Source: Nemania diffusa (Eukaryota > Ascomycota > Sordariomycetes > Xylariales > Xylariaceae). Taken from it: a stretch of 64,000 nt of DNA. The DNA is taken from NCBI GenBank assembly GCA_038501195.1, contig JBBPUQ010000008.1, forward strand, positions 1,840,001-1,904,000, in the 5' to 3' direction. The position numbers and the translations under genes were made by a program. This document shows, piece by piece, positions 52,375-62,838 of the stretch (positions are counted from its first letter, which is position 1; each line of letters begins with the position of its first letter). The notes beneath the pieces are model-generated. The model was not told where the DNA came from. It saw only the letters and a program-made list of their open reading frames with translations, and made no database searches.

Positions 52375-55300
52375 GATATATAAATAGGAAAATCAAGTTC
52401 AGTGCAAGCTGGCGTTGGCTTAGGTGTTTTGGTGTAAAGCAAACATTTAGAACCTTGCATCACAATAACAGTCTCGTGATGAGCTCTTCATCGAAATGAA
52501 AGAGCAGATGTTTACATGCGGTGTCTCTAGTTAGTAACACATGTAACTAACTGATGGAAAGCGAGACAACGAGAAGCGCCGCACTTAGGGTGCACCCGGT
52601 CTGTAAGGGAGATCGAGGTAGTACGTGATACAATAGGTCAACTAACAGTGGATAGATTCGCAACTAACCTAAGTTAGTAATGTAGAGGGGCTAACCGCGG
52701 ACAACTAAAAATACGTAGATTATTCTAGTAGAGAGAAACCATGATTGATATAAAAGTGATGCTAATCGAGTTAGCTACGAAGCCGTCTATGGTCAGTAAT
52801 ATCGATCTAGAATTGGGGATATATTGATTAGTAAAAGTCAATTGGTGGTATATATGTAGACAAAACCCCGCAAACCACAAATGTGCATTTTAACTTTCCC
52901 AAGTCAGAGCTTAGACAAGCATGTCGAAGTTTACTAACGAAAGAATGAAAACCACCTTGGACTAGAATTAAACTGTATTAAAGATACGATTATAGTAGTT
53001 TCAACTAGGTTTCTAGACTTTCCTCATGACTATGCCTTCGAGGGATTAATTATAGCACACGTAAATCTAAAGATCTTGTCTACTATTTGAGCTAGATATT
53101 ACTAGATATCTGCCTGAGTAGGCTACTTTTATATTTTATAAGGCGCGCGGAAATATTTTCTTCTTAAATAAGTAAACATGAATTGCTATGCTATTTCCTA
53201 ATCTATCTCGATTGAAAATGCCGCTTTCACGCTTTCTAAAAATGTTGTAGTTTCCTGCTCAGCTCATACTGAGGGTGGCTTGTTTATATGGCATATTAGA
53301 TACGTACCTAGGTACTTATAAGAACCCGGGAGCCTTCATCTGAATACGTATTGATTGACCTACCATCAATTAGGCCCCAAAAGTAAGCTGGCTGCTACAG
53401 CCTAGAACCTTCCGATAACTAAAAATTGACAGGTGGGCGGGTACGTAGTGTGTTAGGCCTACATAATAAAGCTCATCTGGCTTGTTTTTGGCCGGTAGCT
53501 CCTCCTATGTTGAGACGGTGTGGGTAACCTGACCACATGGGGGTTAGATTGATTAGGTCATCAAGGCCTAGTTTTTCTTTTCTTTATTTAAGATAGTTAG
53601 CCCATGCCAGTTAGAGATAGTCGGCACGCCTCTCGCGCGGCCCCCTTCGGGGGTCCGCTACACTCAAATATACGTTTGCGTCACTTATTTACTATTTTTC
53701 TAAGCCTCAAATCTCTAGAAGTGATCTATATGACTGTGGTCGGTCCTCTAGAGTGCGCAGTGTGTGTGTGTTACATACTTCGTTTCAATGTTCGTTTGGA
53801 TTTAGGAAAACAAAATTCTCTTGCCTGGAGATCCTAACTCCTCTTGTTTTAAATTGTAATGTCCGGGTATGGGTTAGTCTACACCTTCTCCTGGGATTTG
53901 ACTCATTCGTTCTCATCTTGGTATTATCCCGTCTTCATATCCCTCCTCTTGTCTTCTCTTGTCACGAGGCAGAAGCCACATTACAGGAATCCCGACTTTG
54001 GAGGCTGAACTCAGCGCCTCGCCAATACGCGCCTCAGTTTAGGCTCTCATCTGGGTCAAGCTGAGACTTTTTCGGACTACGAACAAGTTGCATAAATAAG
54101 GTGACAATAAGAAGACGATAAAAGGAGGCTTTAATATTCCTTATGGATATATAGAAAAAGGCCCCATAGGTACCAATAAGCTAATGCCTTCCTAACTATA
54201 AGCAAGGACCCTTTAGACCCTAAGAGAACTATTAGCCGAATAGAATAACCTGTTCTTGATAACTCTGATCATTAGCCCTTGCCACATCTCGTCCTCTACT
54301 TGGAGTGTCTTAACTCACGTTATATCTAGCTCCCTCGGTAGTATATGGCACAAATTTTTGAGGTTTACGATGAGATTAGAGCGCATAACATAATGGTAAG
54401 TACATAAATTGTGAGCTTGATAGAAGTTAATGTTCAAGCTTAGAGGAATGTAAAAGCAACAAAGACAAACTTGCAAGAAAATCTAGCATTATTACATACG
54501 CGGATTTATCGCTTTAAGAGATCAGTGCTTGTACGATGAAGAAAAGACGTTGCTCATTAGTATTAGGTAACAATAGGGGCATGTGATGAATAGCCTGGCA
54601 CTAAAGCTATCCAACCGGCTAGTAAGGGATTCAATCCGATCTCAGGCTCAAGGGAGGATGGTCTAGGGAAAATTTTCCTGAAACAGGAGAGTAGGGCCGA
54701 AAAATTCTTTTGGTGGTTGGTGAGAAATCGGCACTTTTCTACCTCGAATTCAAACAGAACTAGAATCCTAGATAGATTGAAGCTTGCGAACACTTGGTGG
54801 CACTAGGATGGTGGTGGTTTCGCACTAGAGCCCCCGCGCGCTAATTTAGCTAGATCTGGGGGGCAGAAAACAGCCGCTAATTGGCCCGCTTACTGCACTT
54901 TGGACTGAGGTAGACTCCCTACAGTACTTGTTCCCCAATGCACAACATGTGACGGTCCTATGTAGACCGCTAAATTCTTCACTACCGGCAGATTCTAGTC
55001 TAAACGGCTTCTCCTACGTACTACTATTGTCATTAGCGAGGTTGAATGCCATTGAGCATAGCCAAGCCGAACGCAAGCCGAGCAAAGACCTTTTCCTCCC
55101 TTTTGTTTCCCGCGCACAGTGACGCACTCCAGTCTACCCATCTACGGTGAGAGAGCTGTACCTAGGCTGTTGACCATCACCTAATATCACGATGTGGGTA
55201 TCTTAATCTTAATAAAGTCGAATCCGCGTCACCTTCAGCCGAGGCATGTATGTATGTATAGACCCTTGATGGTATGTGGCCTGTTATTTTCTGGTTGAAC

Positions 55301-56062
55301 ACACGACATCTACATACATTGTCCCGGAAGCCGAGCGCGCAAGATTATCCCCTAATAAGGTCTAGCTACCCAATCTATCCCATGTAAACTTCCACTCCAC
55401 CAAGTACTGGACTACATGCCTACACACGTACGCATTGAGATGGTTAAGATCATTGTAACTAGCTAACATACACACTGCCTCTGCCTCGGGAAGTAAAGGT
55501 GTGGGTTTCATTACTGCTAGGACGTAGACGGAGGGAGACCGAGAACTAAGGATCTTCGAATCGAACAAGAGGGGGTTGCAGCGCAGCTAACTTCGAGTCT
55601 AGATCGAATACCTATCTAGATAGCCAGTCGTATTGTCCTTTACTGGGACGGAAACCGGGTCATCGACATGGGGCTTACCCAGATTTCCCCAACATCCTCG
55701 ATCCAGCATCCCCGCACTTTGGTTTCTAGTCCCAGGACATCGGTGCCCTATCGAGTTATCCTCCCGAAGGGTGCTTCCGTTACACTACCGAGAAACGCCA
55801 ATGGCCTGCTGTTGGGAACCTGCGCCAACTGGGTCGCATCACCTGCTATGCCAATGCCATCCAATAGGGCTGGAGGAAGTGTAGTCGGGGTGATATTGAC
55901 CGAGCACGTTATAAGCAAAGAGAAGCCCCTCGCGCAGCCATTCCAGGTTTTTTCTTCCCACTGCGCCGTAACGCTTTCCCCTCGCAGACTCTGGGAGATC
56001 TGGTAGTCTTTCGGTTCTTACTCTGATCTTACGAGCTCGCTACCAGAGAACTGTCATCGACA
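52375..56062. other. Long intergenic region, possibly with degenerate repeats
   Basis: About 3.7 kb without a supported gene. Sequence at about 53560-54400 has a different texture: a strong hairpin with a UUCG-type loop at 53637-53658, then AT-rich, repeat-like sequence. It could be a decayed transposon, but I see no ends or coding remnants. The last 400 bases are GC-richer and are the likely promoter of the sugar transporter. Confidence 0.45.
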
Positions 56063-58422
56063 ATGGCGTCTACCACGGGGCACGACCTCAGGCAAATGGA
56101 CTCAATCACTGATGAGAAACATGTTGAGACTCGTGAGATTAACACCGCCTCGGCGGCTCTCGCCGCTGCCGTTGCCCAGCAGAAACCGAGGCTTCTCTCA
56201 CCAAGCATGCTCCGACTCTACGTGATCATGGGTATTGGCTATCTCGTCTCGACCATGAATGGTTTTGATAGCTCGTTGATGGGTGCTATTAATGCCATGA
56301 AACCATACCAAGAAACCTTTGGACTAAACGGGGCTGGTTCAACTACTGGTATCATCTTCATCATCTATCAGATTGGCCAGATCGTAAGCTTTCCATGTAA
56401 GTCATAACGTAACATGCCAATGAGGGTGACACATAGTTCTAATCCTTCCATGTAGTCTGCGGTCTGATCGCTGATGGCTGGGGCCGTCGATGGTGCATCT
56501 TCGTCGGTTGCTTCCTCGTATTGGTTGGAACTGCGATTCAAGGCTCTGCCAACCATCTCGGGCAATTTATTGGGGGCAGGTTCATCCTCGGATTCGGGGC
56601 CTCTATCGCCTCAGCGGCAGGGCCTGCATATATCGTGGAGCTAGCCCATCCGGCTTATCGAGGCACTATGGCTGGAATGTAGGAGACGATCGCTTCTGAA
56701 TCTAAGTAACTTTTTTCCGATTGCTAACTTTTCGGCAGGTACAACAACTTCTGGTGGGTTGGGAACATTCTTGCAGGTTGGACAACTTACGGAACAAACT
56801 TGTACACTGGTCTTCATCCCAAACCCTATGTCCCTTGACTAACAAATGGTAGACATATCAGTACCTCTTGGGCATGGAGGACCCCTACCGTCGTCCAGGC
56901 TGGGATTCCCGCTGTCGTTCTTGTTTGTATAATGTTCCTCCCTGAAAGCCCAAGGTGGTTGATACATCATGACAAGTGAGTTAATATGCCCCATTTTTAG
57001 ATGAGGGATGAATGAAAATACTGATGAAGGGTAGAGCCGATGAGGCACTTGCGATCTTTGCCAAATACCATGGTGAGGGCGATCCGAACTCGCCTTTAGT
57101 CCAACTCCAGTACCGCGAGATTGTTGAGGAATATCACGCATGCAAGGACGAGAATCCCTGGTGGGACTACCGTGAGCTAGGCAACACTAGGGCTGCTCGC
57201 TACCGCTTAGCTATGGTTATTCTCATGTCCTTCTTGTGAGTAAATCTCAAACTCACCTACTCCCTCTCAATAATATTATTTCACACAGTTCGCGCTAACT
57301 ATTGATAATGCAGCGGGCAATGGAGTGAGTCTTCTAGATTCAAGTGTGATAAAGCTAGCTTGTACTAACTGAAGTGAAAAAGGTGGCAACAACGTCGTGT
57401 CCTATTTCCTAGTGAGCATGATCCCAACCCTGTCTAGAGACTTAGTAGGCCTAACACATCACAGCCTGAGATGATCGCAGCTGCTGGCATCACTAACACG
57501 AACACACAACTACTCATCAATGCTAGTAAGTAGTAATCGGAGCCCTTCTTTTGGGGGGTTGGTCACTCTCAAATTGAAATCATTTCTCGGAGGTTTCTCC
57601 TGGTTTCGAAGCAGCAACAGACCGCACTCGAAACAACCGTAACTGACTCCATATACTATAGTCAACCCCATATTCTCATTTCTGGCAGCAGTTTACGGAG
57701 CAACATGCCTCGACAAACTCGGCCGTCGTCCGATGATGTTATGGGGCCTTGCAGGCTCCTTGGTCTTCTACATTCTCCTTACGGCCTTCACCGCGGAGAC
57801 AATTCATCACCCTAACTTGTCATACGGAACAATCGTCTCGATCTACTTGTTCGGAATCTGCTTCGCATGGGGTTTCACACCGTTGCAGACGCTCTACGCT
57901 GTTGAATGCCTCGGCAACAGGACGCGAGCTAAGGGATCCGGTCTCAACTACCTGTTTTTGAACATCGCAATCATTGTCAACACTTACGGCATTAGCGTCG
58001 GCATCAGTGTGATCGGGTGGAGATTATATGGTTCGTCCCTATCTACACTATACTCTTATTCTATCCCATGTCTAAACCCTGCTAACTTCTCTTTAGTATG
58101 TGCTATCCCGGGCCCTGCCTGATACCTCGTATCGGGCTCTCTAGGAGCTTCCCACTCCCTGAATCATCCCCATCCATCATCTTATCTTCCAGTTTAGACT
58201 CCCGCAGTACTAACCCATTTCCAGATCGTGTACATTGGCTGGATCGTCGTCGAGATGGTTCTTATCTACTTCTTCTTCGTAGAGACGGCAGGCAAGACAC
58301 TAGAAGAGCTGTCCGAGATCTTTGAGGCGCCAAACCCGCGCAAACACAGTACTAGGAAGGTGAAGCTGGAGGTCACAAGAACTGGTGAAGTAGTTGGCAT
58401 TAGCGACGTACATCAAGCCTGA
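56063..58422 (+). CDS. MFS sugar transporter, lactose-permease-like
   Basis: Proton-coupled sugar uptake protein of the fungal hexose/lactose (LAC12-like) group, plasma membrane. Ten exons: 56063-56396, 56456-56678, 56739-56801, 56853-56975, 57035-57235, 57314-57324 (11 nt), 57383-57411 (29 nt), 57465-57525, 57662-58029 and 58225-58422; all phases agree, 536 aa. Hallmarks: GFDSSLMGAINAM, FCGLIADGWGRRW, SAAGPAYIVELAHPAYRGTM, SWAWRTPTVVQAGIPA, LPESPRWLIH, GQWSGNNVVSYFL, DKLGRRPMMLWGL, LGNRTRAKGSGLNYL and VETAGKTLEELSEIFEAPNP. The last junction needs two successive splicing events (stwintron, see that entry). Two micro-exons sit between helices 6 and 7. With beta-galactosidase about 7 kb away, galactoside use is a natural but unproven role. 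Confidence 0.9.
58030..58224 (+). other. [D1,2] spliceosomal twin intron (stwintron) in the sugar transporter gene
   Basis: An internal intron, 58031-58096 (66 nt, GTTCGT... with GCTAAC near the end ...CTTTAG), splits the donor of an external intron after its first base. Removing it joins G58030 to TATGTG at 58097, producing a consensus GTATGT donor. The external intron then ends at 58224 with TACTAAC...TTTCCAG. The two steps together join TTA TAT to ATC GTG in phase 0, giving WRLYIVYIGW as in related transporters. No single GT-AG excision gives this product. Confidence 0.85.
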
Positions 58423-59160
58423 GACCAGCTATGAAATGGTTTGTTTGGACGAAAGACATGGTCAAGGGGGGCGGAAGAGATGGTAGATAGCGTTACCGTA
58501 TGATCCAGCTCTTGGGGCCTAGAACTACATGGTCTATAGATATATATACCTTATAGCGGTGTAGATAGAAGAAATTCATGTTGGCTATGAACCACTAAAA
58601 TCCCCATGGTAATGGAACGATTATTTGACCCAACTTAATATTTAGCATCGAAGAACATAGCTACAAATGTAAAAAGGGTCTTAACTTTACTACATATTGC
58701 CCGGCTAAGTAAACCGATACACGGTGGGTTTCAATACTTTTTGCTCAGGAGACATAACTATCTATCTGTTGTTTAATAGTGTTACTGCATTCTTTTGCTC
58801 GCGATATCGTGGCTTTGATTAAGCCCGTTACATTGGGATTGTATATTGAAGTATTAGTACTAGCTAACTACCTCTCACCCATGTCTTTATGCTTTTACGA
58901 GTTAAGTATAGGCTTATCATTTAGTGATAGGCGTATCACAAGGCATCTCTTCGTATTAATCGCGTCACTTCGTAATCTCCTCGAGTTCGCACTCAAGACT
59001 GCAGCCCTCAAAAACAGGAGCACCGACCCAAGCCGTGTCCTGGTTTTTTCGATCTCTATATTTTTATCAGCGATGAAACACCTACGAGCCTACTTTCAAA
59101 TAGCCTCGCCTCGTGTACCAGTAAGCTGGAAAACGCCGTAGTCCTAGGACCAAGTAGTGT
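58423..59160. other. Convergent intergenic region
   Basis: About 740 nt between the sugar transporter (+) and AHA1 (-) 3' ends, AT-rich. One open frame (58779-59141) is present but resembles nothing and overlaps expected 3' untranslated sequence. Confidence 0.5.
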
Positions 59161-60314
59161 CTATAGAATAGTTCCGAATCTTATTGAATGTTAGCATGGC
59201 AAACCTTTGAGTAGGAGGGCACAGCGAGGCTTACCCAAATGTCCTCTTAATGGACCTGACATAATACTCGTCCCAGTTCCGCTTAGTAACTTCCTCTTGT
59301 CCAACAGGAACACCGCTCCATTCGACGCGCATAACTGTTACGCCATCGACATCGTTCTGGTCAAAGAGGATGGTCTGTTGCGAATAATGGCCTGCAGGCC
59401 ATTGTTTTAGCCGCCAGGTCTGGACGATCTTAGTAGGCTCTTGTAGCTCTTTATAACCGCCGGCGACGTTCCCATCAAATAACTCCCACAAACCGCCTAC
59501 TTTGGCCCCATCAAATCTCTTCGGAGGGGCGCGGGTGAAAGCAGTAAGTCTTTGCGGATCAGTGAAAGTCTGGTACAATTCTGCGGCAGTAGTTCTGAAT
59601 TCCTCCTGCTCTGACAAGCTTGTGGTATTGACGGTGCTACCGGTGTTCTTCTGAGTACTGGAAGTTGTTTCGGGCTTTGGGGTAGAGCTACTAGGGGTAT
59701 GAAACTTAGGAGTTGAAAAGCCGCTTGACGGATTGGAACCGGCAGCATGCTGGATGTCCTTGCCATGCTCTGCAATCATGGCAGGCGCAAGTTTCAAGAA
59801 TTCCTTTCGCAGTTGTGGCACGAGCTTGGAGCGGATCAAATCTTTAACGGGCTGCTTCTCCTTCGACTCGGAATGAATGTCGATGTCAAACTATGTGGCG
59901 TTAGTATACAGTGTGTTGGTACTAAGGGTGAAAGTACTAGCAAGTACATACAACGAACTCATCTTCCTCTGTATCGTGAGCTACTTCGGGTACGGTGATA
60001 GTCCCCGACACGTCATCTGCCTCAGGTGCAGACCCTAGAAATGGTCAGAAGGCGGGATTCTCAAATTGATCTGTGGTGGTCAATAGCATACCTGAGTACT
60101 CGAGCACAAGCTTCACATCGAAAATGGTAATGACTTTTCCCTTTCGTTGACTGACATCCACGTCACCGTCCATGCTGAGCACCTTGCTAATCTTGGCTGT
60201 GACCTCTCCATCTTGGACTGAGAGCTGGGTCAGGTTGTCCTGGAACCAGTCCTGGGCCCACTGCGAGGTATTCTTGCTGACCCAATGCCAGTTGTTGGGA
60301 TTGTGGAGGGCCAT
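59161..60314 (-). CDS. AHA1: Hsp90 co-chaperone AHA1
   Basis: Activator of Hsp90 ATPase, cytosolic. Four exons: 60314-60092, 60034-59952, 59890-59235 and 59179-59161, 326 aa. N-terminal domain: NPNNWHWVSKNTSQWAQDWF, which binds the Hsp90 middle domain, through KGKVITIFDVKLVLEYSG. A Ser/Thr/Pro-rich linker follows (SGFSTPKFHTPSSSTPKPE), then the C-terminal AHSA1 domain: TAAELYQTFTDPQRLTAFTR, LWELFDGNVAGGY, VQTWRLKQWPAGHYS and WDEYYVRSIKRTFG. The final exon is only 19 nt and supplies GFGTIL, the conserved family ending; without it the protein would stop two bases into the next codon. Start at 60314 (MALHNPNNWHW) matches the family; the in-frame Met at 60362 adds hydrophobic sequence not seen in AHA1. 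Confidence 0.93.
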
Positions 60315-62613
60315 TGTGACGCAAGTTACAGTAGCGATGATCCGCAAGAAGTATCTGGACAAGATGCTAGAAAGCAGGCGCCTATGTTAGCAAATAACAA
60401 TGTGGACTAATCGTGCGATGTGACAGATTAGGACAAGCGTTTTAAATCAGAGTACGGCCTCTAAGGGCCTCAGCATATTGGTCATCAATGAAAGGGAGTA
60501 CAAGTCGCTCTATGACTGGTGCCAGCTGGTGTCTCATCAGGAGAAACGCTAAGGTTATAGGGAAGCTTGAGGGGAAATGGGAGAGCATGGAATAAGCTGG
60601 GTCAGATTCCAGAGTCGAGAATGCTAGGTTGTATGGGGAGTAGTAAAGGGAAAGGAAAAGGAAAAGGCCAAATAAAGGACATACGCACCAATGCAATGAA
60701 TGACAGATGGACGGGACGAGGCAGGACGAGGTAGCTACTCGGTTATCATCCGGTGAGCGAGGTGGGCAAAAGGTGGTAGTGGTGGGAGAATTGTCGGCAT
60801 GGGGGGCTCACAAGCCAACTGACCCTTTTGACGTTTGAAAACGTGACGCCGCCGAAAGCTCTAGAAATTCCTTGAGGGAGGGACTGTGTAGGTATTTAAG
60901 GCTTGGTCAGGGAGGATCAAGTTTTGCTAGAGGGGTACGCTAGGTACACCTAGCGCTATGGGTCTTGTCGGCTCAATATCGGACCGTCCAAAAAAATGCG
61001 GCTGACTGCAGATTCGCATGGTACTTATTCACTCCTTCGTTTTCATTTATTCCCCAACCCACCTACCTAGATAGTAGGGCTATTCTGACGTAATATGGAG
61101 GTAGCTGTATTATAAATACCCAGGTAGGTAGCTTATGCGTAGCTTTCGAAGTCCTAACCGGTGATTCAGAAAAAGTACTACATGGTGGCATAAGGTAGCG
61201 GGTATTCTTCAGCAAGAAATGCCAAAATTTCAGTTGCCTGCCATTAAGGCTAATAGCACCTACATGCACGAACATAGACAGTTAATTCTGGTTATACTTT
61301 GCTTCAACTTTGACACTCAACCCTGTCATTAGTAATTTGACCATTGCAGCAGCTGCTCAAATCTCGCCAGTGACGTAAATATTCATTTATTCAGTTGTGA
61401 GATGATCATTTTCGCAAATTCATTATTCAATGAGAGAAGCTTCGTATTTCCTAGTGCTTCCTTTTTTTTTTAAACTTTTAGAGCTCAACAAAGTCCATCT
61501 CATGCTTCCTGAGCTCACACTTTACATTGTTGAGTTTGATAGTAATGATTGAAGACTTTCACACGCTTATGTATATTTTTCGTGCCTCTAAAATCCAGAA
61601 AAGCTCAGTTAATAGTGTCCTTTGTCCTCGCCGGTTTTTTATTCCACGGTGTTATTTGAGAATATATGCAGTCAGTAAGCTAGGTTGTAGGAACTTTCTA
61701 GGCACTGTGAAGCTAGACCCCGACATATTACCGACCCGGCTGTTCTGGGATAGTTGAGTGATAAGAAATCTGCCGTGAGTCTTGGGTTTATTATAAAGCC
61801 TATGAACATCTCAAATCTCTCACCCGAGAAGGCGACATTTTTCGAAATTCCAGGACTACATGTTGGCGCGATTTGACCGAAGTGTAGTACAATGCTGTAT
61901 GTTAGCTATTATTAAACTGAAATCGTTTTCTCTTTAATAGCAATATATATTGGGGAGCTTTTTCTGGTGAATTTTATCATTTCTTTTTCACATCTCCCAC
62001 ATGCTACTATGCTGAACTATCTTTTGTTCCCTTTTTTAATGCCCATTTGAGAGTAGACCTGTAGTTAAAACGAAAATGGTGGGGTTGACTCAGGGAGCAG
62101 AGTTCATATTTGGTGTAAACCCCTATTTAAACGCTATATTCCTACAGTTGAAAGCAGGATATATAGTAAGGGGCTAATTTATATGCCAATTAATGAGCTT
62201 TGTAAGAAGAGCTAAAGACCGTCCTGGTAACATAGTAGCACGCAAGCCTTACCGTACTACTTGACTGCGGATGGATGGCGATACACGATATAGCCATATT
62301 TGCAGTAACAGCACTGGCCACTTCAACCCCTAATGATGTCTACATATTCACTTAGGCTTCCACCGAAATCAAGCCATTGTTTGACTACTCTTACCTAGCC
62401 AATTAAGTCTATATACGGGGTTTTAAACCCATTATATAATATCGACTCAATATAAGACATGAACACGGTTTGCAAGTCTGACTAATAGCTCTATGCAGGA
62501 GAATGGGGCTAGACTCCACCAGAACATCGAATCTATTGATTCTAATACCCTAGCGTCACAAAATCAACAATTCCTTTTATACACAGTACTGCAATTAATT
62601 CACACAAGGAAGC
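60315..62613. other. Intergenic region
   Basis: About 2.3 kb. The left ~600 nt is the AHA1 promoter and leader. The remainder, from about 61000, is AT-rich with scattered short TACCTA motifs (near 61060 and 61120). No gene is supported before the tRNA pair. Confidence 0.5.
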
Positions 62614-62693
62614 GGCTCTTTGGTCTAGAGGTATGATTCTCGCTTTGGGCTCAAAAATGCGAGAGGCCCCGGGTTCGAATCCCGGAAGAGCCC
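62614..62693 (+). tRNA. tRNA-Pro (anticodon TGG) with an 8-nt intron
   Basis: Complete cloverleaf: acceptor GGCTCTT/AAGAGCC, D arm with GGTCTAGAGG, anticodon stem CTCGC/GCGAG, loop TTTGGG...T with anticodon TGG at 62646-62648, T arm with GGTTCGAATCC. An 8-base intron (62650-62657, CTCAAAAA) lies in the canonical place one base after the anticodon. Discriminator C at 62693. Confidence 0.93.
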
Positions 62694-62759
62694 ACATCTT
62701 AAGCGAAGGAGATATTGAGACGGTTACTCCGGCAGTACTCCATCGAATCATAATTTGCA

Positions 62760-62830
62760 GCATCAGTGGTTTAGTGGTAAAATCCATCGTTGCCATCGAT
62801 GGGCCCCGTGTTCGATTCACGGCTGATGCA
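62760..62830 (+). tRNA. tRNA-Gly (anticodon GCC)
   Basis: Complete 71-nt intronless tRNA: acceptor GCATCAG/CTGATGC, D arm TGGTTTAGTGGTA (A box), anticodon stem CCATC/GATGG with GCC in the loop TTGCCAT, T arm with GTTCGATTC (B box), discriminator A at 62830. Sits 66 nt after tRNA-Pro on the same strand. Confidence 0.95.
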
Positions 62831-62833
62831 TTC

Positions 62834-62838
62834 TTTTT
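62834..62838 (+). terminator. RNA polymerase III terminator
   Basis: A T5 run three bases after the end of tRNA-Gly. It is the first run of four or more T after tRNA-Pro as well, so it may end a shared transcript. Confidence 0.75.

Noticed and set aside
53604..54064. Overlapping plus-strand frames near the UUCG hairpin
   Set aside because: Cysteine- and leucine-rich translations with no family signal; the DNA looks repeat-like.
58208..58224. Alternative acceptor CCGCAG at 58207 for the last sugar-transporter intron (with donor 58031)
   Set aside because: It stays in frame but inserts six residues into a conserved helix and uses the TACTAAC branch point as coding sequence; the two-step splicing gives an exact family match.
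58779..59141. 120-codon plus-strand frame between sugar transporter and AHA1
   Set aside because: No recognisable features and lies in the expected 3' untranslated zone of two convergent genes.
60315..60362. Upstream Met of AHA1
   Set aside because: The extra 16 residues are hydrophobic and unlike AHA1, while Met 60314 begins the conserved NPNNWHW region.
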